Positions 41,318 to 53,250 of a stretch of DNA of 64,000 nucleotides are shown here, piece by piece. Under the pieces are notes generated by a model that saw nothing but the letters and a program-made list of their open reading frames with translations, was not told the DNA's origin and did not search any database. Origin of the DNA: Todiramphus chloris collaris (lineage: Eukaryota > Chordata > Aves > Coraciiformes > Alcedinidae); assembly GCA_025345505.1 (NCBI GenBank), contig JANVCC010000062.1, positions 13,742,809-13,806,808 on the forward strand, written 5' to 3'. Every line of letters starts with the position of its first letter. The stretch's first letter is position 1. The position numbers and the translations under genes are program-made.

Positions 41318-41950
41318 AGCACACGGGGTGCCCGCAGGCGGAGGATCGGGATGCACTTTAGCCCTGTGCTCTGCTGCTCTCGTCTGGGGCAGCGCCGCCG
41401 AAGCCCCAGTCTCGCCTGACCCTTCATTTCACTGCGGCCAGGAGGAGCCCGGAGCCCGCCGCCGCCTCTCCCTGCTCTGCAGGGACCTCGCCTGCCACGG
41501 TCTGCCTCCCCCCCGCCGCCTCCCCCGCCGCCGCCGGGGGCCCCGGCCCCCTACGGGGTGGCCGTGGGGTCGGTGTGGGGTGCTCCCGCCGCCAGCCCCC
41601 TCCGCGGCCGCTGCCCGCCTCCCCCCCGCTCCCGGGCCGCCCAGCCCCGCCGCAACCTTTAGCCGGGGACGGACCTCTCGGCTGGTTCCGCACAAGACGC
41701 CAGCAGCCGCTTCCCCTCTCGCCGCCCTCCCCTCCGGTGGTAGCCCCCCTCCCCACCCCAATAAAACAGACCCCCCTCCTCCCTCCGACCCCAAAGAGAA
41801 ACCCACACCGCCCCCCCCCACCCCCCCAGCACAAATGCACAATCACGGGCGAGGGGAGGGAGAGGGAGGAAAGGGCGAGAGACGCGAAGAAAGAAGGGGG
41901 GAAAGGAGAGAGAGAGGAAAAATTAAAAGGGCACAAGGCTGTTCATCACC

Positions 41951-41962
41951 AACATGGCTGCC
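41951..41962 (+). promoter_or_regulatory. YY1-like site
   Basis: AACATGGCTGCC matches the YY1 core (AANATGGCNGC) except for one base. It lies in intron 1, about 160 bases downstream of exon 1, within the CpG island. YY1 sites often sit just downstream of transcription starts, so it could also serve an antisense transcript. Motif match only. Confidence 0.35.
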
Positions 41963-42119
41963 TTAGCTCAGACCTAAAAGAGGAATAACCCAGGCTGTGT
42001 CTTTGTCAGTTTCACCTCTGTAACCCTAAACTAATGCACGAAACGACGGAGGCGGCTGCAGAGGGGAAGGAGACGGGGAGAGGAGGAAGGAGAAAATGGC
42101 AAAAAGAGGGGGCACTTAC

Positions 42120-42162
42120 GTGAAGAGAGGCGCTTGGGCTGCTCCTGCTTCCTCCTGGGCAT
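42120..42162 (-). CDS. ZNF827: ZNF827 coding exon 1 (start codon, NuRD-type N-terminal motif)
   Basis: The exon's coding part is 43 bases: ATG at 42162-42160, 14 codons giving MPRRKQEQPKRLSS, and a final C before the donor GTAAGT (GT at 42119-42118). The C joins AT at the start of exon 2 to make His15. The N-terminal RRKQxxP motif is the hallmark of FOG, SALL and BCL11 proteins, where it binds RBBP4/7 and recruits the NuRD histone deacetylase complex; human ZNF827 begins almost identically as I remember it. The 5' UTR extends to higher coordinates into a poly-C run and the assembly gap, so its start is not visible. The exon is too short to be found as an open frame and was identified from the motif, the donor and codon phase. 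Confidence 0.95.
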
Positions 42163-42375
42163 TTTCCCCCTTTTTTCACATTCTCCTCCTTGGTTTAACG
42201 GGAGATCAAATAAGACCGGGAGGGGGGGGCACAGACAGGCACAAAGCCGGGGCCCCCGGGGGAGCTGCTAACCGGGGCGGGTTTTCCCTCTTCGCCGAGG
42301 GAAAGGGGGCTGAAGCCGGTTTTCCCGGAGCCACTGCGAAGGGCTCCCTCTCCCCCTCTCTCTTTCTTTTTCCTC

Positions 42376-42376
<1 letters not shown>

Positions 42377-42418
<42 letters not shown>
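42377..42418 (+). repeat. 42-base poly-C run abutting the assembly gap
   Basis: 42 consecutive C follow a CT-rich stretch and run directly into the N gap. On the ZNF827 sense strand this is poly-G. It may be real sequence, or the low-quality end of reads that failed in GC-rich DNA (see findings). Confidence 0.9.
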
Positions 42419-42818
42419 NNNNNNNNNNNNNNNNNNNNNNNNNNNNNNNNNNNNNNNNNNNNNNNNNNNNNNNNNNNNNNNNNNNNNNNNNNNNNNNNNN
42501 NNNNNNNNNNNNNNNNNNNNNNNNNNNNNNNNNNNNNNNNNNNNNNNNNNNNNNNNNNNNNNNNNNNNNNNNNNNNNNNNNNNNNNNNNNNNNNNNNNNN
42601 NNNNNNNNNNNNNNNNNNNNNNNNNNNNNNNNNNNNNNNNNNNNNNNNNNNNNNNNNNNNNNNNNNNNNNNNNNNNNNNNNNNNNNNNNNNNNNNNNNNN
42701 NNNNNNNNNNNNNNNNNNNNNNNNNNNNNNNNNNNNNNNNNNNNNNNNNNNNNNNNNNNNNNNNNNNNNNNNNNNNNNNNNNNNNNNNNNNNNNNNNNNN
42801 NNNNNNNNNNNNNNNNNN
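42419..42818. other. Assembly gap (400 N)
   Basis: Exactly 400 N, probably a size placeholder or estimate. It sits about 260 bases upstream of the ZNF827 start codon and so removes the 5' UTR and probable core promoter. It is bordered by poly-C on the left and by A17-G-A5-G10 on the right. Confidence 0.99.
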
Positions 42819-45800
42819 AAAAAAAAAAAAAAAAAGAAAAAGGGGGGGGGGAATTCGTGGGTCTCGACCATTCGCACTGTAATTCCCTCATTTCTGGTGG
42901 GAAACAATAATATCAAGGGTTTTGGTTTGGGGTTTTTTGTTTTTTTTTTTAATTAAGACGGTTTGTCTTCCTGTGTTAGAAAAGAGAAATTGCACCAGTA
43001 CAAAGCTGACCCCATAGAATTTCTTGGATGTGTTCAGCTATTCCTTCACAAAGCACAGGGGCCAGAGGGGCTTATTGGAACTGAACTTCGGGGAGGGGGG
43101 GAGAGGGTGCTGCCAAATTAAGTGTACAAAATAGCAAGGAAGGAAGGTGGGCAAGTTAGTATGTGGACAGGCTGTTCCACTATCAAGTTCTGACAATTTC
43201 TAGTTAAGGTTTGAGAACTGAAAAGAACACAAGCACCATGAAAATCACAACTCCTTGAGAAGCATGTGTGTGGGGAGGCGGGGATGGGGGGGATCAAGAT
43301 TAGGTCACCCCTAATGGTTGATTTAACTGCTGCATGATACTTTATACAGTGCACACAGCAATCTGGACTTCTGAAATTTACTTTTTTTTTTTCCCCTGCT
43401 GTAATGCAGGTATATGAAGCTTTATCCTGAAGCAGTTCCAGCATGCGTTATGAAGGCAGGATAGCAGTTTCATTAACTGATACATACTTTCATTACTTCA
43501 CAAATCACACATCTTTCTTCAAAGACAGACATGAAGGTAGGGAAAAAAAATATAAAATAGAAGCAGGATTGGGTCTCACTGAAGCACAAAAGGTACTTCG
43601 TGAAAGAGAAGTGCTCTCTTTGTGACTTGCAGTCATTTGGATAGAAGTTCACACAGAGGTTGTTAATGATTTAAACTCTAAAACCTGTTACTACAATTGA
43701 AGTAAAATGGTTTGAAGCATGGTTGTTTCATATGGCTCTCTTTGTGTAAGGAAACTTTGAACTTGGCAGAATACATAATCGAAACCATGAGTCAGATGTT
43801 GCAAAAATAAAAAAGTGCATTATTCTTGCATGTGTACCTATTAGAATTTTTTGTTGTGCTTTTGACAACCTGACTCATCAGTTTATCACATCATTTTAAT
43901 CCTAACTTCAAAAAAACTTTTTTAATAAAGCAACTGTCTAGGAAAACACAAACCAGCAGATTTGCGATCTCTATTTTTTCAAGAGTCAACTTAAGTCTTA
44001 ATCACCTCAAGCTAGAACAGTTTCAAATGATATTGTATCTATTTTAGAGTCACTATTATCATTTCTACAGGAAAAAAACAAATACCTAAATAAGGTTTAG
44101 AAAGTGACATACATGAAAATCTCAGGTTCACTAGCATACATGTGCAATTCTGAGTTTTAAAACCACACTTCTACTGAGACAAAATAGACTCCTGACTTCA
44201 GCTAAACCACTTCATTTTCACGGAGAGATTTACTTATTTTTAATCCAGAAGTAAAAACCAAAGCGTGTAACTGACAGAAACAGGGCTGACAATTTTTGGA
44301 GGTGAATCCAAACGGCTACTTCACACTTCCTCATGATCAAGAGTACCAGAGTCAGAATCCCCTCAGCATATTTAGGTCCTGTCTTTTCCTTCAGTTCTCC
44401 AGATTACGCTAGGTTTGGAGATTTGTGCAGCATTACTAACGATGACCAAAAATATCAGAGGCGTCCTTTACTACTGCTCACAAACCTCAGTTTTGACATG
44501 CCTGGGACTAGCAACAGAACTTTGTTCACTAAGAAGAGTTGCAGTGCTAAACCCTTCTTAATTATTTTTTAAATACACCCTAATGGCAACTGTGTTGAAC
44601 TAAGCCAGCTTTGTGAGCAGCAGCTTTCTGTCGGTTCAAATGATCCTATCTGTGCAGGAGGCCGCAAAGCAGCCCTCTCAGAAAGGGAAAGGGTACTGGC
44701 TCTGGCGCTACAACCCACTGCTGCTGTGGCAGCCCTTCTTCAGGTGTTCTAGGAGAAGGGGGTGTAGGAAATACTGTGTTCTGCATCATCGCTCCTTCCA
44801 CCCTCTATTCCTCATGCATTTCTGGCATAAATTAATGTTGACATTGTCAGCATTAATTTACAATGCATCGTGTGCTTTTTTCCCCCTCCACCATTTGAAA
44901 CCCCCTTTAGGGGAGCTGAGGTGGCTGCAGCAAAGGCACTACAGGAACACAGCTCTTTGAAAGGGCCATGGGGACTGACAAGGGATAGAGCAGCACTAAA
45001 TCTCTCTGAGGGTGACCTTGGCTTCCATAGACATCCCAAGAATTTGCCTAAGAGTTTAGTGGGCCAAGCCTTAAGCCTGCTCTGCAGTGAAATAAATCCC
45101 AGCGGTTGAATGAGTTATCAGGGAGAAACTTCATATACTCTAGTTGGGAAGTTTCTAATCCTATGCTACTCTATATGGGAACAACACGGTTCATCCTATC
45201 TATCCCAGCTAATGGCATTACTCCCCATATTGTCCTAATCAATAGACTGTGTCCATCCACCACATTGGAATCACGGACACATCAGTCCTAACTTTCCATT
45301 TTTTTTATACATTGGTTTAAGGAAGATGACTAAGAGCATAATGACATTTAAAAAATAATCTCCCATTATATGTTTGGTGGTATAGTAAGAAAAAGAATGA
45401 AGTCAGCTGACAAGACTTTTGAACATTTCTAGTCCAAACACAAGAAAATAGTTGCAAGTCTTCCACAGATAACATAATATAAATAATGCATTGCTTCTGC
45501 AGGACCTGCTATTAATAAGTAATGATTGTATGGCACCTTCCAAACACCGAACCTAGTTACACATATGAATTAAGTTCAGCCTCAGAAACCACTTTTGAAC
45601 AAAGTAAATATTTTCTTCACTTACACATGAGAAAAATGAAACAAATTGAGCAAATAAGATTTTACACAGTAATAAATGATGTAACGCTCTTAAAACCTTT
45701 GCAGGGTGTCTAGCATCCAAACTACCTTTATGGAATGTAGCAAATACTTTAAAAGGTTGTTAAACAGGAATTTAAAAATTAGCTGACATCCTTGCTCTGT

Positions 45801-48412
45801 TCTGTGAAACTTTTGTAAAAAGATCTGTTCCCAGGCAAAAAAAAAAAAAAAAAAAAAAAAAGTGTATTGAGTGGAAAAATGGGACCATTTTAACCTATTC
45901 TTGGGTGCCAAACCATAGTATGGTATTAGGCCACCTCTGTACTTTAAGTACAGCCTACCAAAATGATGATCAGGTCAGTTACGTGTCCCTGAGCACGCAG
46001 AGGAGAGTTATGCAGGTTCCACAGGCTCTCTTCAGTAGTACTCCTCTCTTTAGATTAATTTCCTATCAAACACAGAAGGTATTTGCCTATAGCCCCTGTA
46101 TCTTCAATATCTAATACAAGGCACATACCCCCTCTCTCCTACACCTCTTGGAGGGATACCTTCAACAGCCTAAACTCCTCCTCTTTTCTGTTTTAATTGA
46201 TGTCAATATTTCTATGCTCTGCAGTGACTATGAATCAATCCTGCAAACAAGATCTGATTACAAACTTTTCTTTGCTTTAAAGCATTTAAGAGGTAAGCAC
46301 AAGGGGATGAACAAATCCATAGGATAACAGCTCATGGATACCATCAGCTGTGTTTGCAAATGCTCTGTAAACACATAACATTAAGTAATGGATTTGTAAT
46401 AATAATAAATAATGACAAGTTAGTGACTGGTGAGGCCACCAAACAGTTTCATAAAGGCCGATAAACAATGATCAGAAGTCATTACTATCTGATGATAATT
46501 GCCTTGGAACAGATAATAAACAATTACAAAGTGGGAGGTGGAGTTGCATAACCTGTGGATCCTAAACAACAAGCTTTAGCTCTTGTAAAAGGCAACCAAA
46601 TTCTCTTTCCCCAAAGTTTTTAACCTCTTCCTTTTTAAAATGAAAGGATCAGATTTACCAAGGCGGTCTCATGATTCTTATCTTACCATAAGTGCAGTCT
46701 GCTTTCCATTTCTGTAACTCTCTATACCACTCCTCCATACCCCTTTTCTTCAAGCACACTTTGGAAAAAAATTCACTTAAGCCTATCACTATTATACTTA
46801 AGGCTAGAGATACTCGCAATGCAGAATTTCTCCCCCAAATGTGAGGCAGCAACATCTTACAGATTAAATATAGAAAAAAATTAATATTTTACAACATAAA
46901 ATACTAAGCAGCTTCTGAACTGATGAGAAGAATTTGTTTAGTCAACTGGGGACTGGAACACTTGGCTCAGGGCTATTACAGTTACAAATACAGCAATAAA
47001 AAAAAAAGGAGAAATATCTGCTTGAATCCTGATCTTTTTGCACCATTTTCCATGTAAATGCATTGAAATCAATAACTTTAACCTACCCTAAGAATGGCTT
47101 CAGTTAAATCGGATTGAGACCCAGAGTACTCCCTCCATCATTTTGTGTCTGCTTAACATTTTGTTAGCGGCTGGTTAATTGCAGGTCTAGGCACATGCTC
47201 CTTAGCAGACACCTACCATGGCTGGTTTAAGACTTCACCATCCTCCTGGAGTAGCTAACGGCTTTCACGCCCAAACGGGCAAAACAGACTGCATTTGGCC
47301 TCCTCAGCTGCTTCAGTCTGAAGGCTTCCACATTAGTTAAGTAGCAAGGCAATAGCATTTTAAGGCACAGCTGTTTGCTAAGTGAAAGTGTGTCTAAGTT
47401 CTTAAACACCTTGTTACGTATAGGTTGAGAGGCAGAGTCTGCTGCACCAGCAAGGTGGCAAATTCCTCAGGGAAATCAATTCTGGTTTCTCAATTCACTG
47501 GCTAGTTTTCTGCTAAAACGCTAGAGTAAAACTGAGCCTGTTCTAGACCCCGAGAACTGACAAGATCCCAAGGAGCTCATCTACTGTTAGGACTGTGCAC
47601 TGACCAAACTCATCTCTCTCTCTGTTATAGGACCCTCCCAGAAATACAGCAGGAGGAAGGCATGCACAGAAGTGGATGTCAGTGATATTGATGCCAACTA
47701 TTCCCTCTTTGCAATACCTTAAACAGCTTAAAGAACAGTAAGGTAGAACAGAAGGGCAATTGGGAGACAAATAACATGGTGGTGCCGAGACCTTACATTC
47801 CCAGGGAAAAGAAACCCATTCAAGTAAGGGAGAGGAGGACTATGTGGAGACCAAGCTTCTAGCAGACTTCACCTGCCTGGTGTGATGAATTTCACATGGC
47901 ATTCAGTGATGCTTCACCATGCTGCATGTCCTCAGTAATCAGCCCTCACCTACTGGCAGGCAGCAAGGTTTAGGCCTCAAGTCAGCCTGCTGTCACAGCT
48001 GCCTGCTGAGCATGAAGTCATGGGGCCAGTCTCCTCCTGTAGGGAATATCTTCTTGCATTGGCACTTCCCCGTTGTACCACACAGCACAGAGGAAAAGGT
48101 TACTTGCCTTTTGAGATACTAAGAATAAAGTCTAGTCTCCTCAACTGCTGCTGACACTGTTAGATGAAAATACCATTTCTAGTCCCTCCTTTTCAGCAGT
48201 GCTAACGCCACTTGGTGTTTTCAGGTTGTTTCCAGTAGGATGCAAATTATCTGTCCATAGGAAGGAGACAAATAATAGTGAAAAATGACACAGAGTAGCA
48301 TGAAACTTCATGAGTAGGAAGAAAGGAGAAAAGGCAGTGCCCAGAGGGAAGCAGCTTACATTTCCACACCAAAAAAGCTCAGGAATGCACCCTCCAAAAG
48401 GAAGTTGAGTAC
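42819..48412. other. ZNF827 upstream flank, no gene recognised
   Basis: About 5.6 kb of AT-rich sequence upstream of the gap. It holds a G-rich patch (43091-43106 and 43271-43290), a 25-base poly-A (45837-45861) and short open frames without coding character. Non-coding 5' exons of ZNF827 could lie here but I could not support any from sequence alone. Confidence 0.7.
45837..45861 (+). repeat. Poly-A tract (25 A)
   Basis: An uninterrupted run of 25 A. No recognisable retrocopy lies upstream and no target-site duplication was evident by eye. Confidence 0.75.
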
Positions 48413-49220
48413 ACACTCAACAAGTTTGCAGATGACAGAAAACTGAAAGGAGTGGCTGATACACTAGGCGGTTGTGCCACCTTTCAGAAATACTACCTTG
48501 ACAGACTGGAGAAGTAGGAAGAGGGGAATCTCCCGAAGTTCAAAAGGAGAAACGGCAAAGTCGTGCATCTAGGGAGGAATAGCCTCAGGCAACAGCACAT
48601 TCTGAGCACCTACCAGCTGGAAACCAGCTTTGCCAAGAAGGACTTTGGGATCAGGGAAGACAACAAGCTAACCACAAGCCAGCAATGAACCCTCACAGCC
48701 AAGAAGGCCAACATTAGGAAGACTACAGCCAGCAGGTCCAGGGAGGTGAACCTGCACCTCTACTCAGTGCCGTGTCTCATTCAGGGCCCCCTGGTAGAAG
48801 AAAGACCTGCACCTACTGGAGCGAGGCCAGAAGAGAGCCACAAAGACGATTAAGGGACTGGAGCATCTGTCATATGAGGAGAGGCGGGAAGCACTGAGAC
48901 TGTCTAGCCTGAAGAAGAGAAGGCTTGAAGGAATCTTACCTATTTGTACTAGTGTCTGAGGGGTAGGAATGAGGTTGAAGGAGTCAGACTCTTCTCAGCA
49001 GTGCCCAATGACAGGACTAGAGGCAATGGGCACAAATTAAAACCAAAATAAACCAGAAAATGCCATCTGAATACACAAAAGTAGGTTTATACTGTAAGGA
49101 TAGTCAAACACTGGCACAAGTTGCCCGGAGAGGTTGCCTGAACAACCTGCACCATTTGAGTGATGAGGTTTGACTAGATGATCTCAAAAGGACTCTTCCA
49201 GTCTAAATGGACCTGTGAAA
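48413..49220 (+). repeat. CR1 LINE fragment with reverse transcriptase FADD box
   Basis: This is the longest CR1 copy in the window, about 0.8 kb in plus orientation. It begins in the reverse transcriptase domain: 48425-48436 translates F-A-D-D, the catalytic box, followed by KLKGVADTLGG-like sequence. Downstream come the C-terminal coding remnant ('gtgcatctagggagg'), the 'ggagcatctgtcatatgagg' region, 'ggcacaagttgcccggagag' and the 3' end 'tgactagatgatctcaaaag'. Stop codons interrupt the frame soon after the FADD box, so it is a dead, 5'-truncated copy. The usual terminal octamer repeat is not clear. Confidence 0.92.
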
Positions 49221-52200
49221 GTATTTTAACTTGAGCATTTACTGTTTCCTAAACATGGTATTTATGTCTGATTTCATGGGAGTAGTTTACAAATATTCTA
49301 GTCTGGGTTTTTTAGCTACTAGAACTCTTCACTGAAAAGACTTTTATGATATCCAGACTTCTTTAATGTCCAAACACGTTTAAAATTCCTACTGGTTTAT
49401 GAGCTACTTCCTCACAGAAAACATTCACTAATCTTTGCAAAACCATGGCTGGTGTTTTACTCCCTCTTCTTCCCTCAGTACAGTTCCTACCCCAAAGATT
49501 TTACAAACTAAAGGAAGCTGTAAGATAACTGCAAAGCAAGCAGAACACTATTTTTTAATCCCTCTAAAACGTATGCACTGGAAGTTTGCTGTCTTTTTTC
49601 TTAAACTTTTCTTAGACATTTGCAAAGCATCGTTACCTCCACCTTTCAGTTGGGGACATGCACTCTGCCTCCAACAGCAGCAGATGGTAGTTCACTAACA
49701 AAGCCAGATGCAGAATGTTAAGGCTGCTGTTCCCAGCAAACCATTATCACCAACACATTCCTGATGTGTAGGTGATGTGGGGACAGGATTTAATTGCTTT
49801 TCTTACTAACCTGCACCCATGCTTCCTTAGTGTAAGCCTCTTCTTTTACCAGTAAGCATACGGCTTACTCATATATCCCCTCATATATATGTTGGCTGCT
49901 TGCCCTACAGGTTCCTATTTCATGGAAGTAAAATTCATGAGGCACTCGTGTAATTTGACTTCTAGTTACTCTTTTTCTCATTTAGATTTGGGGACAGATA
50001 GAGATACTGCTGTACTCTGAGGAGCACACGTTCCTTCTCTCCAGGCCTTAGGTTCTCAGCAGTGCACGGAGGTCATGGTGGCTCTCGGCAAAGAGGCCCT
50101 GCTCCTGCCTGCAGGGGGAGCCGCGGCCCCACGCAACCCACTTCCACACACCTCTTGCCCCCCAAACTGGAGCAGCGAACCAACCAAATGAAGCAACTGT
50201 GAGGCAGGGGCTTTGCCCCTCTGTATGCTTCCCTCCTCAAAAAGCAACTGTATGAATAAAGAATTGAGGGTCTGAAAATAGAAGAATGTACCTAGAAAGC
50301 AAACTGAATCTGTTCATCCCTTTGTACATGTCCCACAAAAACACCCCGTATTTTTGTATTAAAGACGAAAGTGGAAAAGAGAGAAGCTGAATTGTTCTTT
50401 AAGGGAGAAGTACTTTTTCCATATTTCCTGCACGTTGAAGACTCCATGAGCCAAATCGATGGAAGCTGTCAGGATCCTGAACAGTAAGTATTCCCTGCCC
50501 GGCCAGAGAAGGTATGGATCTCCCACTCACTCTTGTGAAGGTCATCAAGCAGAAGATAAAAGGGAAAAATCAGAGTGAATAGCTATTAGAGACGAGGTCC
50601 AGCAGGGAAGTTGACTTGTGCAAGGACTATCAGATTTAAGATGTTTTTGTTGGGTTTTCTGGGAAATCTTTATTATATTTGGGAGGTTTTATTCATTCCA
50701 ACGTACTGAATGGCAACTAATCATAAAACAAGTAAGCCTTCTTGGTGTCAGTAACCATAAAGTGGCCTCCACCTCAAAGTGCCAAGAACAGAAGCCATCA
50801 GAAACAACATTTTAGCTGCCTCATGAACCCTAAAAGAGCAAGTTAGCTTAGGAGGGAGGTACTGGGTTGCTTTCATTTATATGGGGGAAAAAAAAGCAAA
50901 ATCAGTGGTTTTTAAATTATCATCTGAGTAACAAAACAATTGGGAAGAAGGCCAAGAAGTTACTTGAGTGCAGCTTTTCAAGAGAAAACAGCACTGGAGA
51001 AGGTACCACAGTGAAGATGAGATTAGGAAGAAACTGTGTGGAATGTCTCTCTGATCTTCTAGTGTAAAAAAAGAAAGTCTGCTCAGTGGAGAAGAGTAAT
51101 GCAGAAAATATGACAGGAACTCTCCTGTTCAGGGCTTATCAGGTTGATATGATTCATACATCCCTCCAGTCCCCACAGCTGTGATACCACGTCAGACATA
51201 ATTACTTCTGCTGCCCAACTGGTATGCTAATCAAAGAAGCTGGGTCAAGTCTGACCCCCACCTACTTCCCTCCCTTCCATAATTTTTAATCAAACTTATT
51301 AAAAATGTTGAGAGCTCATCACACTCTTCACTAAGAAATATAAAAATACCAAGACTGTCAGTCTCCATTGCTGACACTGTTGGATATATTTACAACACAT
51401 GGTCTTTTACCAAAGGTCCTGCTTTATGTTCTCAGTGCCTATTATTAAAAAGAATAAAGTCCATCAAGTTACTTGGAGCTAGATACTCCAGGTTGCAAAA
51501 TCCAAAACAAACAAACGAACAAAAAATAAACTAAAACATCACCCACAAACCACCCCAAAATCCCCAGAATACGCGGAAAAGATTAAGACATTTTAGTTTG
51601 CAAGGAAAGTCTCAACACTTGTTGGCTTGACAGCTCAAATATTTCAGCTGACCAAAATGGTCACCCTATCACGTAATAAGAGAGTATCTACCTTAGAAAC
51701 CTTTTAAACTTAGGGGCCCTCTCTCTTCTCCAGGTTACTTCTGAACTGTTGCCTCATCCAGTTCTTTACTTCTCGCTGTTTCTCTCATTTTATCCTTGAC
51801 TGAGGGACATCCCTCCTCTTCAACCTTCCCCCAAACATTCTTCTGACCTACATGAACACCTAAACTTGACATTCTTCCTCTGATCAACCATCCTGCCCAA
51901 TTCAAAGCTTCTAGCTTAATTTGTTGCTAAAAAATTCAACCATCCTTACCAAACTCTTGCCTATCTCCAGATTGTTGTGCCTCCAATAATCTCCTGTAGT
52001 ATGAAGACTTCTCTGTCCAGTGTCTTTCACAATGGGCTGCCTATACTTTCTGAGCTGATCTTCTCTGGGAAATTGCTCACCTCCAGGCCCTGTTAAAGAC
52101 TCTCATTATCTCAGTGACACTGTCCCCAGTGACGCTTCCCATACTACTGTCTTATTCTTTTTAGCTGCTCCTTGTACAACTGAGCCTTGGGTTTTTACTG

Positions 52201-52795
52201 TCACAGTAAAACCATCTTATATACAAATTGGTAAATACATGCTTTTGCCACAGCATTTGGAGGAAAAAAAGTATTAAAGAAACCTGGAGGGCCTTCAGAG
52301 TTCTGTCCTAAGTCACTGTAGCTCCTCAGCCCCCAGACTGAGGCACCTATGCTAGCGGACACTTGCAGTGAAGGGCTTCTTTCGTGGCCCATATCCAAGA
52401 GCCAGGCAACTCTTCTGGCCTTGCTCACCTGTCTTTTTAGGCAGGAACATCCTGACACCTGTATTAGAAATCCTTTTCACAAAGGGGAGAAAGTCTTCTC
52501 AGGGAAAAGGCTGTGTCAATATACAGAGGATGACAAAGTCACAAGTGCAGAAAGATTAGGTTACAGGCCAATACTTGTTTCCTAGTGATAAGGTTAAAAA
52601 TACTGAAGATAAGATAGTGACGTATTTGTCGGTGCAGGAATAAAAACGCTGCAGGAATTTAAGTGATTTTTACATACTACTAAGCAAGGAGAAGCTGATC
52701 ATTCCATCAGCCTGAGACACTGCTACCTTTACAAACCAAGCACACCTTTTTGATGCGTTTCAACAGAAGGACGCTGGCATCGGGTAAGAAAAGAC
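49221..52795. other. Flanking region, no gene recognised
   Basis: About 3.6 kb between a CR1 copy and the second CpG island. There is a small GC-rich patch at 50060-50165, an A/C-rich tract at 51502-51560, and a pyrimidine-rich stretch at 51720-52190. No exon, RNA gene or repeat family was recognised. Confidence 0.65.
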
Positions 52796-53250
52796 AGCGC
52801 ACCTATCGCGGTACCGACCCTTCCAAAATGCTCCTCTGGCTCTGCGGCTCTCTCTCCCGAGGTCTGGGGGGACCCCTTCTGGCACGGCCGGCGCGGGGAG
52901 GGGGTCCTGCCTTTTCCTTTAAGAGCAGGACGGCGGCAGCGGGCGCCCTTCTCCCCTCCGTTCCCCTGGCCTCCCGGGGCTCTGGGCATGCTCGGCGGGG
53001 CAGCCCGGCCGCCGGGCCGCAGCGGGGCGCTGGCGGCCTGGCCGCCCCTGCCCTGGCTGCGGGGCTCGGCTGCCGGAGAGCCCCCGCTGCCGGCGGGAGC
53101 TGCGAGCCCCAGCCGGGCATCGCTCCCGGCGCTCGCCCTGCGCGGCCGGCCCCGGGAACGCGGCGAGCGCTCCGAGCCGCTCTGAGCGCTTGACACCGGC
53201 TCTCTGCACCGGGGCCGCCTGAGAGCGGACGGGGCCGTCTGGGAGACGCG
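52796..53250. promoter_or_regulatory. Second CpG island (about 450 bp), 10.6 kb upstream of ZNF827 ATG
   Basis: A compact, very GC- and CpG-rich block (for example 52985-53185) stands alone in AT-rich DNA. Overlapping open frames of 147-216 codons on both strands reflect base composition and resemble no protein I know. Isolated islands of this kind usually mark a promoter: an alternative ZNF827 start, a divergent non-coding RNA, or an enhancer-like element. A plus-strand donor-like GGGTAAGA lies just left of it at 52780-52787. The target gene cannot be told from sequence alone. Confidence 0.7.

Larger units (their letters stand above)
16262..42119 (-). other. ZNF827: ZNF827 intron 1
   Basis: This intron is about 25.9 kb, with donor TCAC|GTAAGT at exon 1 and acceptor CCACACAG at exon 2, phase 1. 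No further coding exon was recognised. Contents seen: a purine-rich block near 16982-17030; a direct repeat pair at 21296-21416; a CR1 copy at 29252-29648; a G/T-only tandem tract at 33990-34123; an A/C-rich tract at 35547-35679; a CR1 fragment at 38695-38777; A-rich sequence at 39875-39979; and, nearest exon 1, a CpG island from about 40.1 kb. The remainder is ordinary AT-rich intron in which I recognise nothing. A long first intron with the island spilling into it is typical for vertebrate regulatory genes. Confidence 0.85.
40085..42320. promoter_or_regulatory. CpG island spanning ZNF827 exon 1 and the start of intron 1
   Basis: About 2.2 kb of strongly GC-rich, CpG-rich sequence contrasts with the AT-rich flanks. 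ZNF827 exon 1 (42120-42162) lies near its right end, so most of the island is downstream of the start codon, in intron 1. It contains C-rich stretches on the plus strand (41740-41828), which are G-rich on the ZNF827 sense strand, plus a TG/CG alternating run and purine-rich blocks (41840-41925, 42060-42095). Several long open frames on both strands are explained by the lack of AT-rich stop codons and show no protein similarity I recognise. The transcription start itself is probably in or next to the N gap. Confidence 0.85.

Noticed and set aside
40232-41988. Long open frames (100-245 codons) on both strands of the first CpG island
   Set aside because: Their composition is Pro/Ala/Arg/Gly-rich, several overlap in different frames, and none resembles a known domain. 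This is expected in GC-rich DNA with few stop codons.
42836-42875. Adapter or vector remnant right of the gap (GAATTC near 42851)
   Set aside because: A single EcoRI site after a G run is not enough; I could not match the following bases to a known adapter.
42096-42956. Open frames spanning the N gap
   Set aside because: They exist only because N is translated as X; poly-Pro, poly-Gly and poly-Lys ends come from homopolymers.
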